Below, one piece after another: positions 48,403-60,400 of a DNA stretch of 64,000 nt (position 1 is its first letter; every line of letters starts with the position of its first letter). Made by a program: the position numbers and the translations under genes. The notes beneath the pieces are model-generated. The model searched no databases, was not told where the DNA came from, and was given only the letters and a program-made list of their open reading frames with translations. Location: NCBI RefSeq assembly GCF_014839805.1, contig NC_051138.1, positions 14,102,020 through 14,166,019 on the forward strand. The letters run 5' to 3'. Source of the DNA: Manduca sexta. Its lineage: Eukaryota > Arthropoda > Insecta > Lepidoptera > Sphingidae.

Positions 48403-51400
48403 CTAAAAATAATGTTATTTTTTTATAAAAATAAGTGATATTACATTCTACATTTAGATTTAAAAATTTGGACAGTAAGCGGAACAGACTAGTTGGGAAT
48501 AGAAAGTTCTGGCAAGATGGATGTTCGTAGGTTCAAAACACGCCTCTGATTTTTCGAAGTTATGTTTATATTGTTATCAATTTTCGTTCGTTTTGCCACG
48601 AAAGAGAACATCGTTAGGAAACCTTCATACCAGATAATTCACTAAAAATAATTTCGATAGTACCTATGACAAGCCGCACTAGGCCAGCGTGGTGGATTAA
48701 GGCCAATCACTGTTGGTGACAGAGGAAACCTGTACTCAGCACGGGCCGTATACAGGGCCATTTTGACATTGCGTTACTAAATTCAACCACATACCACTAC
48801 TCATCACACACATTACATACATCTACTTGGAAATAACACTTTACAATAAGTTACTTGATCCGTAAATGTAAAATAAAAAGTGTAAGTTTCGAACAAAATA
48901 AATATCAATTATAAGTCATTTTAATTTTACGCGGCCTAATGCCACTATTACTCTAAAAGAATTCGTCGCAGCGGCAACATCATTCTATTAGACAAAAATA
49001 CACTCACGCACACGCCGTATTTGCATTAAACTACAAAATGATCAAAAAGTAGAAAACAAACCAGGATTTTTGGTAAAAATATTCGTTATTAATGGATGAT
49101 TCTTGGCACAACGACAGCAAAGGTGAAGACAGGTATGTGGTTATTTAGTAACGTAATGTCACAATGACCCTATTATAAACATAAAAGTGGCCAATTTACG
49201 CAAAAAAAGAATAGATGCTAATCGATCTGCTTGCTTATAAGTTCTACCCCATATAGTCAGTGCTTGCGTTGAACTTACCAAAAACGAATATAGACCATGC
49301 GAAGAAAGTGATTCTACAATGGTCCACGATAGTGCTGCCCACAATATATACACCGATCATACTCGAAATCCTGGCTGTCATGGAGCCGAGACTTGTCCCT
49401 AAGCCCCTGGAAATAAGAGACAAAATATGTATTCTTCTTCTTCAAGTGCCTCTTTATTGTTGAAGGTTAGCCGTACGCTTTTTGTATTCCTCCTTGTCAT
49501 TGGCCAGGTAGAACAGGAGCTCAACGGAGGTGATACCGGTCCAGTCCCGTATGTGAATATTGATGGAAATTACACTACATGCGGTAAAATTATTTAATGG
49601 AGTACAATCAACAATCATCAATCAACAAGTGATATACTTTACAGTTTATGGTCTATTATATCTATACATATTGAGCTTCCTAAGTAATTGGCAAAATTCT
49701 AATATTGCAACATTACATGAGTACTCATATTATTTTCAATCTATCGTCAATTATAATCAATATCGTCCTTGTGGTTTTGTGCTCTTGGTTTACCTACCTT
49801 TTGCATTTTTGTATGTGGAGAAACAAGAGCGTCGCCAGGTGATGGCCTAGGGGAGGGACAAGTTGATACGGAGAATAAGAAAAGTATGAATTATAGATAA
49901 AGTTGAGAGCACATGTTCCTACCCCGCTGCCCCTCTCCCGTTTTAACAAAAACATAGAGCAGAGCGTATTTGAGCGTACGTATTATTAGGAATGGAATTC
50001 GTGAAGTCATTGGAGTTTTGGAACGTCTGGGGGGGAGCAGCTGCCCCTAACTGCCCCCCTCCTTGGCGACGCCCTTGTGGAGAAATAAGCAACCCTTAGA
50101 AGCCACTAAACATTCCGGCTCAATACACATTGATAATTTCTATTCTTTCCTTCACTCTTTTATTCCGTCCTGTATCACTCACCTATAAGTTGTGGGATAT
50201 ACGTCATTAAAGTATGAACAGACATTCCCTCCGCTAACTCCGGCCAACTGGATGAGAATAAATAGTAGTATGCTAATAATCGGTTGATAGATTAAGTCCA
50301 CGATAACGGTGCTCAGTCCAGCGATAGTCAAGGTGATGATCAATACAGATTTGCGGTAGTTGGAGATGAGGGAGGTGCCGTAGTTTACGATCGTAAAGAA
50401 AGTGCTGAACGCCATTCCTGAGAAAATTGTTGCGTTGGAGATTGTGCTGTCGCATACAACCTGGAAAAAACATATAATATTAACTGGAAGACCAAATTAT
50501 AGTCTTCTTGGTAAACCACGTTCGTTTTACTTAAACTTCAACAACGTGTTAAGGATTGATGTACGAAACAATATAATAAAAATGTTCTTAAATTTTATTT
50601 TCATCCGCGTTTAAGTGTAGTCCTAAATGCTCCTATAATTGATAAGATTCGTACAGCCTACAGACAGGTATAAACTCACATTGTTCTCTATGGTGGTGGT
50701 GATGTTAGAAGTGATCCTATCGCAGAAACTAGAGTCATCGCTGGCGATCGAGTTGAAGAAAGAGTTCACCATCGTCGGGAACCACATGAAGAATACGTTG
50801 TTACTGCAACAGAGGCAGGATAATGTTTTAGCTGGTAGAATATATTTTATATCCCCCCGGATAGCTACCACCGTACACAAGGTGTTAAAACCCGTAATAT
50901 TGGCTCACGTAAGTGTGGCGATTTTCGGGATCAGCATTTGTATATCCGGTTCCAACAGGCCGGCGTAATTGTATCGACTGCCGAGGAGTAATCATCTCTC
51001 GTCGAAATTCTACTGAACCCCACTCTACTTACCATCAGATGTAGTGGGGTCACATTGACGTATCCGTATTATACCTGGCAGTTATACCTGGAGCTATACA
51101 CATTGACCAACCCCGTCAAGTTGGTCAAAAGTACAAACTCTAAATCATCTAAACTCTGAAGTAATTATCAAACAGATAAAGAACATAAAAACATACGTGC
51201 TGCAACACACAGACAGCAGGAAGAACAGTTGTACCGTATGAATCAGCAGCGGTGGTTGGAATATTGGTACTGTTTGTTGAACCACTGAATTCCAAAATGT
51301 GGTTTTCGTACTATCTAATTTTTTGTCAGCGAATAGTAGCGAATTCGTCTGAAATATAAAAAGTTTTGTAGTGAGCAAAAGAATAAATGGTTTAAAATAG

Positions 51401-54400
51401 ATAGTCAGTCATATGCGAGTCACATGACACTTCAAACAATAATAATTCGCTGGCTCATTATTACAAGGTTCTAAATAATATTTTTTCTACAAATTGTAGA
51501 TTATAATCCCAAAACTAAAGGGGGAACTATGAATTATTAAGAAAAAGAATTTAAGTTTAATTTTACTAACATAAATAAAAATTTACACAGGACTTTGTAA
51601 TAGCGATTCAGAGAATTTTAGTACGAATCATCAATTCTTTCTCATGCACTCATTTGATAAACTATAATACTATTTGAACCAAAATCACACAAATTATAAT
51701 TGACAGAATTTACTATGGACGTAAGGTAGAAAAATATTATTGGCAATTCTTTCCATACCACTAACTCTTCAGTTCCTTCTTTGACTCCATAAGCTGTTTT
51801 CAGCACATGCAACGCCTGATCAACATCTCCTTTGTTCGCGAGGAACTTTGGACTCTCGTGCAAGAAAAACATCATGACCGCACCAGCGCCCAGCATCAGA
51901 GACATGGAGAGCGTGAACAGGCGCCAAGGGCGGTACGATATCGCCAGCCATGGTATATCCACGTTAAATTCCATCCGAAGAATGAAATATGCGAGCGCTG
52001 AAAGATAAATCAAGAAATTATTTTACGATAACTAGGTTTTATATTTAATGTCGCATCAGTTTCACTAAATAAAACCAATTAATGATCTAGAAATAAGGTC
52101 AGGCGCTCTTATTCCATCTCCGTATAGGTAACAGAGCCATCCTATTTTACTTATACGACAACCGAAACTGTCTTGCAGAGGTATTATAATGGTAAAGCAT
52201 AATCAAATGCCTGCGCGATTTAAATTAAAAAATATATATAGTTATAGTCTGTAGATACAGTCGCACCTTCCTAAAAATAATCTTGGCGGCGGCCATGTTC
52301 CATACTCATACATTTATGGCAAAAAGAGGATTGCGAACAGGAAAGAATTTAACGAACAGTAAAATATGCCTTACACCATTTGTTGTATATCACCAATAAC
52401 AAAAAATAGCGTTAATCTCTACCGTTACTGAAGACGTATTTAATAAAAAAAGAAACAAAAAACACGATGGCCATAAATTATCCCGAAAAAATGGAATTTT
52501 TTGGTGAAAGTTGTTTTTTTTTTGTTTTTTTAACGTCTTTTAGCGAATTCATACAACTTAATTATTTTTACTTTTTACCTATTTCAATGAAGACAATGTC
52601 GATAATAGTTTGACAATAAAACATTCTCTGCCATGCGGTCCGCCATAATCTATATCTATACTTACTATTATATAAAGCTGAAGAGTTTGTTTCTTTGAAC
52701 GCGCTAATCTCAGGAACTACTGGTTCGAATTGAAAAATTATTTTAGTGTTGGATAGCCCTTTTATTATCACGTTATGACCAATAGGAGCGTGGCAGTAAT
52801 GAAAAATGTTGCAAAAACGGGGAAAATTTATTACTTTTGAGAGCTTCCGTTCCGTGTTTTGCGTAAACGGTTATGCAACAATAATTTGTATTTAATTAAT
52901 TGGAATTGTTCCTCTCAAAAAATCCTGTAAAATATATTATAAATGAAAGACTTCAGCCATATCTGTCTGCCTGACTGAACGCGATATACTCAAAAACTAC
53001 CCACCGGATTTCGATAAAATTTGATATGGTGGATACTTAGAGAATCTGGTAAGGCTACTTTTTTTCTCGGGAAAAAATATAGCGGGATTTTTATCCTGGA
53101 ATCTATACCATTATATAAATGTGAAGAATTTGTTTTTTGTTTGTTAATTTGATCGCGCTGACCTCAGGAATTATAGGTTCGAATTGAAAAATTTGATTAG
53201 TATTGGAAATGTCATTTATCGGGGAAAACTCTAGGGTGTATTACATCACGGTATGACCAATAGGAGCGAAGCATTAATAAAAAGTTGCAAAAACGGAGAA
53301 TATTGGTTTCTCTAAAGAGCCCCCATTACGTGCTCAGTAAACGGTAAAAATTTCTATCCCGGGAAAATATACAGCGTACTTTTATAACAGAAATCTTTTT
53401 CCCGGAAAAACTTACTCACGCAGGCGGAGCCGCGGGCAAAAGGTTATAATACATACAGTACGCCGGCCCTAACGGACATTTAGTATTAATTGGTGAACGT
53501 CAATCTGAAGTGTGATCTAAATAGTCTTTATTACTTACTACGTGTTGTATTCATAATTTTATGTAGGACTAGCTTTTGTTCGCGTGTTCGCGTGCGTGTA
53601 GGAAGTTTTCGGGATAAAAGTCCCGCTACACATATTCCTGGGATAGAAAGTAGCCTATGAACTGTGCTCTTGAGACTGTCGACAATTTATATCTGTGTGT
53701 CTATCGGAAAAATATACTTAATCAATTTCACAAATATTTATTAGTAAAATATAACTACAATACCAATAAACAAATTTAAGAAGGTAAGGTCCGTTTGAAT
53801 GAAGTTATTTTGACTATGAAAAATGAAAACATCAGTCATAACAAATAAAATGGCTGATGATCTAATAAAATGACGTTATTGAATTTCTGTCTCTTTTTGT
53901 AGGTATTTTTCTTGTATTTTGTAGTTATTTATGATAAGGAATGCATATTTTATAGATTTAGAGACTTAATAGCAAAAAAAAAAACTAAGAAAACGTAATC
54001 AACGTTCACCTTTCACTGCTTACCACAACCGACTACGACGTGAAGAGTGAGTTCACTCTTCCCAACGATAACACAATTCTGAATTTCCGTGCGGCTAAAC
54101 TATGGGCCGACATATCTATTGCTTTAAATCTTTAAAAGGACGCGAAACTGAACCGACTGCATTGATGATACAGTTTTGGCATTTTGCACTTTGCTTAGGA
54201 TCGGACGGACGTTCACAATCCTTACATTTCGCTAGCTATAATTTTATGTTCTTGTTTTTTTGCTTATTTGTTAACTAATTTAATAATATTTCCAACTCCT
54301 CCCTATCTTTCTATTTGATTAATTTCGTTGCGGGATAATGACATAGTAGTTTTCCCTGAGACTCGCCGAGCTTCACTGCTCGGTGTCATAAAATGCGTGC

Positions 54401-57400
54401 CACTGCTGATCCTGGCTTACAGGAGCTGTAGTGGTGGGTGTGAGGGCGGGAAAGTCTCCTTTATTTGTTAACTAATTTGATTAAAATTGTTATCCTTTAA
54501 TAAATAAGGTTTTGTTAAAAGTGCTAAACGCTTTAGTTTTGAATTAATTGTCAAACAAATAAATGTTAAGAACGATAAATACACATTTATAACACTGTCA
54601 AATTTGATTGCTTGTCATTGTTCTGAAATAAAAACAATATTACTAACTGTCAAGACACTTCATGGTAAACTATTAATGACGAGGCTGTATGGGCTAGAAC
54701 CCTTTGCCTTCCCAATAATAAAGGGAAAATCAAAATAAAAAAAAAACTTCATGGTAAGGTATTGAATGAATGATTTACAATAACGTGAGACAAAACTGCT
54801 CGATAAAACATGATGGTTTTATGCTCGTCATGGTACGAAATTTCTGAGTAGGTAAGTGTAATGTTAGACCAATAAAACTAAACTTGTAATTATAACACAA
54901 CGTTTCTTTTGGACAGGGACGCTCAAGTGACAGTTTCACTTTACACAGTTATGCCTTGTGGTTTATAACAAATATGTTCACCATAGACACAACAGATGGC
55001 GCTATTCATTATTTTGGTACAGATCTAACAGTAAGGTTATAATATTACTGCTATAAGATGTGATAGTAAGACCGCACATCGTGGTGCTGGCCATTATTCT
55101 TTATTTACAATGGGTTGTACATTGATCGGTGGGTATAAGAAATACTACGCTAAACTCAAATAAATCGGGCACGAGGCAATATCATCAAAACACAACCAAG
55201 GTCTATAATATAAGTAAATAGGTTTATACTCAGTTTTCCAAACATTGTTAAATCATACAAAATTCATTTAAATTACATTGCAAAAGCATTTTTCCATTTA
55301 CATATAAAGACATAAATGATTTTTCACCTGAGATCACAAAAATAAATTAATACGTTGTTAAAGAATGTAATTTACCTGAAGCAACATTAACCGTACAACT
55401 GAACATACAATTATATTTGCACATATATTTGGCAAAAGAAAATATGTTTTGTTAATGAAACAGGAAAATACGTTTTTGAAATAATTTTAAAATAAATGCC
55501 GGAGACGTAAGATGCGTAGACTTAAATTAAAAAATGTATACAATCATAGAATTCTAAGTGCTTATCATTTCATTATTTTAATTTTTAAACAAGTTGGTTC
55601 TAGGCGTTGCGACTTCGCTGATGTTAAAGACCGTTCCCAGAATAAAAATCCTCGTATATTTGATTAAAGACATTAATTAAATTCAAAAAACCTGGTACTA
55701 ATTATTTTGGTAAATGAAGGACAATAGGGTGACTTTCTAGTTTGCCTGGACGGACAACGATTTTAATCACCTACCCTATTCTAACCTAACTATCCAACAA
55801 GAAAATAGAGACTAATAACCTCACGTAGGTACTATAAAGCAATTACAAGCTATTTACTCTTATAATTTAGGTTTAACTTCACTAAAATTGATGAACTAGG
55901 AAAATACGAGAAAAAAATTAGTACTTAATATGTTTTTTTTTTTTTACTCTCGAAATGGTGTGAGGAAGGTGATGGTTGTGACGTAAAATATTAAAAATAC
56001 ATGAAAGAGCGTGTGCCGTCGGCTGCATGCTAAAATGAGGTAGGGTAGGAAGTTGAAAAAGATGAAAGCATTAAAGCGAAGGTCCTATTCAATCACTGGG
56101 GATATATAATAACATATTAAAAATATTTACTAACCATAGCAAACGAGGTCAGAGCCCAAATTGAAACAGTTCAAAATGAACATGTATTTAGTGCGATATT
56201 TCGAGCACGTACACTCGCCAAGATATGTGATTGTAAGCGTGATGCAGGCTGTAGAACTGAAATAATAACATTATTTACTAGAAAATTCTGACCCTAAGCA
56301 CAAATGAAAAGCGATTTATTAGAGGTAGGGTTTATAAGACACATTTTATATGAATCTAAATCTTATTATAACACGTGAAATTTTACCTCGTGCAACATAT
56401 TTTCAACACTTGACACAAGGTTTTTTATTAATTACCTTAATATTGCTTCTGATTTTTTAAAAGAACTAAGTACTATATTATATTATTATTATAAGGGTCT
56501 GCCTCACACCTCTTAAATAAATAGCGACAAAATATAAAAGTCACACGCTAATGTATTCTCTCAAATAAATGGTACTTAAATGAGTCTTATCTACATTAGC
56601 TGTATAACTGTCAAAAAGAATTTCTGCAAAATTTCAAACAACCCCTTATTAGTGTATCAAACTTGATCCATTTAATCACTAACATGCAACCGGAAAATTT
56701 GACAAACTATCACAATTTTAATATTCACAGATTATAAGGTTTTATGAATCCATTACACAGGTTTGGCATTGCTAAAATCAAATTAAGGAGATTTAAAACA
56801 ATAGCGCTATTAAAAACAGGACAACTTGCGTGTAGCATTTAATTTTAAAGTGAATCGATAACTATAAATGGGCACTGGAACAAGGCGTACCTACTTACAA
56901 AGTACAGCCGAGAAATTTGAGCACCAGCATCATAGTGAATGACGACGCGAAGCTGGTCATTATGCCAAGGATGGAGCCGACTGACGCGGATACCAATATG
57001 GCTCTCCGTCTACCGTGCATGTCTGCGTAGTAGCCCCACGGCAAAGCCGACACGTAGCCTGCGAATAGAATATTATCTTAGGGCTGGGCGTTTTCAAATT
57101 CAGCGCACGGCTGCAGAGGTACAATCGCGCTGCAGAATTAGCAGACCCTAGTGGCAGTGTGGAGCAGCTTTTGGGTATTTTAGTTGCCGTCATGTATGTT
57201 GAAGCAAATCTAGTGGATTTATAAAGCAGGGCGGAAGCAGAGCTGCTACCATGACATCCTTAATGTCAATGAGATGTGTGATGTATTCGCATATAATGTT
57301 TGCAGAGGCCGGATAAACAAAGAAGTGATAGAACTGACTTAAACCAATTAACAGAAGCGAGAGTGGGTCTTTGTAAACACAGCTTCTAGGTGTTTGTTAA

Positions 57401-60400
57401 ATTGTTTCCAACGGAAAATTACACAGAATTTCTAATTATCTAATAAAGCCATATTCAACGCTTATAACTGTAGCTGGATTATTAAAGCATGCTATATCAT
57501 TAAAATTAAATCTTTAAGTCAAAAATTGACAAGTTAAAACTATAAATACGATATAACAGAAGTTTTAATTGGTTGTGATCCTAACCTACCCTTTTTATAT
57601 AAACATGGCAAAGGACCCCGCCTTTGGTAAGTGAAGTGGGGTCAAATAGAATGTCAAATGACGAAAGACGATTACCCCTGGTCCCCTCGGCAGTCGAATT
57701 ATTATGCTCGCCTGTTGGAACCGAATATACACAGGCTGATCCCGGAACACGATACCATTACGTGGGCCACTATGGTGGGTTTTAACATCTTATGTACTAC
57801 AGTAGTCATATCCGGGTGGAAATAAAATATATTCACCATTCCTATAAAAAAAGTACCTGCAAATGGAATTGAAGTGAGCAAGCTTATCTCCGCCATGCCG
57901 AGCTGCAGGTCACAGCTTGCCGCCGGCGCCGTGACGCAGAAGCTCAGCAGATCCAGGGTCGCGGCTAGGTGGATGGTACTGCTTACTAGCAATATCACCA
58001 CGTTGTAGCCGCCATGGCCTGAAATACCATCACATATGAATATGGTGTAAACTCATTGTATTTTAATTCATTCTTTGTTTTTTTTTTATTGGTTTGAATG
58101 ACAAGACAAACTTGTCGTTTGCCTGATGGTAACCGATACGACCGCCCATAAACAATAGAAAGACCATCTAATACCTTGAATTATAAAGTATAGTTTAGTA
58201 TTCCACTGCGCTCGCCATACTAAGACATGAGATGTGAAGTCTTATTACGTCCAGTAGTTACACTGGCCATAATGTTCTTCAAACCAGAACATAACACTGA
58301 CTAGACACTGCTGCTTGGCGGCAGAAATAGACATTGCGATGGTACCTACCCAGACGGGCTCTCTCATGTGAGAGACCTACCACCAGTAATTAGTATTTGT
58401 GAAAATGTTTGGACTTTTGTTAGTAAACTTCGAAACACCTGAACTGATTTGCATGAAATTTGGCACACACATAGTCCACGTCCTAGATTAACATATAGAC
58501 TACTCTTTATCTCGATTATATACTCTCGTAGGAAATAATTAAAGTTGTTAATCTGATTTTTAAATAGATGCCGCTGCGGACCGGTACAGTAACTTAGAGA
58601 ATTTCGTAGCGGGAAAGGCTTTTAACATGGGGCTGCGAGCAACAGCTAGTATATAGTAGCTAATTTATAATATTGTAAAAACGGGGTAAATATAGCCTAG
58701 ATTACTTTGTTACATTTTTTGTACTTGTTCAATAATACCTTCGTAATCTTTTCAGCTATTCCGAAGATTAGGTACTCCTACAAAAGCAAACAAAAAATAA
58801 AGGGCATTGGGATCATACTAGCCACAAAATTCTAGCAAAAGATCTTTACCAAAATACACAATATACTGTATTGTAGACACAAATACTTAAATATTGAGAT
58901 AAAGATGTAATAACGGATGAATGAATCCCTCCTAGCCGAATTTCGACCACGGCGGCCAATCTCAACGGAGATCAGCCAGGTACGCAGGAGATATTATAGT
59001 GCACACGTGTGTGCGCAGTACACAGGTGCACTCTCTGTTCCTTCACTCTCATAATTCGGAGAGACGGCAATCCGACATGACCGGAGAGAGATCAGGCGCA
59101 GGACCAACGGCTTTACGTGCTTCCCGAGGCACGGGGGTATCACACCGCCAACTTCCTGACTCCGAGCCGCAACTAAGTAATTTTTAAGATGGAAAAACCC
59201 AGTCACAATTATTTTGAATAACGGATATTACGTCTATGACAAACTGCATGATGTTTTGTCAACCGTCACCATTATTTTCAAAGACTTTCAGCTGCAAATA
59301 AGGGCTAGACTATCTTTTGAATTATCTTAGTCGCATTGATATTAGTCAATGATAATGCTGATATTTCAAAACTTTTCTATTATGAAAGGTTTTGTGTCGT
59401 ACTAATTAGGCCCTGCGCGAAATCTACAGGAACAGACACGCCACAATACCTACCTATATCTAAAAACTACAATGTACTTATGATTTAATTTTTTGCGTTG
59501 TAACGAAGGCACAGTTTAACTAGATTTTTGCACAGAAATTTCCAGTTCAGACCGGAGTATAGATTTTGTTTGCGATAGTGCGATAGGCTTTCTCCGTATC
59601 ACATTATGGAACAAAATATAATTTGCGAAAGTGAGTGCACTAGTTTCGCCACTGCCTATCCCTTTGAGGACAAAACGAGTAGGTATGTGGAACTTGTAAT
59701 AATTAACCTTGTGCCTAGAAACCTCTCACATGCAAGTAAAGCCGCGGTAAAAAATTGTCTCACTTTCTGGTGCAACAGCATATCTACTCACAATGTTGTT
59801 TCCATTAATTTTAAATTTCGCTAAACAATTTGGCCTTGGTTCAATTATTTAATTGATATGGCACATGTGGGCAGCAGATTTTATTCGGAGTTCGACTTTC
59901 GTTTGATACAATTTAGTTACTAAGTTGCTTTTAATACCAAATGTGATTCATCTTTTCTCCGTGCGAACACGTGTTTGGCTAAAATGTGATAAAAACTAAC
60001 TATTAAAATAATTATGTCTATTAGACTGATTATTGTAAACATGAAATACCCGCCAAATTGCCAATTTTGTTTTATTCGATCTTATAATGGTTTTTGATTT
60101 TATTTTTTGACTCGCCGATGACTTTATGATATTTCTAAACGATATCTTAGTATTTACTATTTTGTAAATCATTACTTAACATAGACGATATCATCGACAG
60201 ATAACTTGGAAACCATAATATAAAAGGAGAGAGTAAAATATTGTTAATATGGTGTGTCAAAAACGGAGCCAAAAAAACTTTCAAAAAAGTGAAAGACAAT
60301 AACAAGCGTGAAAGATAAATAATTAAAATTCAGAGCCCATTAAATATTTTTAAAATCTTTATACTGATTTACAATTTTCAATAGACTATGCTCTAAGATA

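Noticed and set aside
57702..57856. Extension of SV2-like exon 2 into a 99-codon frame
   Set aside because: The extra codons come from a family G repeat past a good GTACTT donor; the spliced phase fits exon 3.
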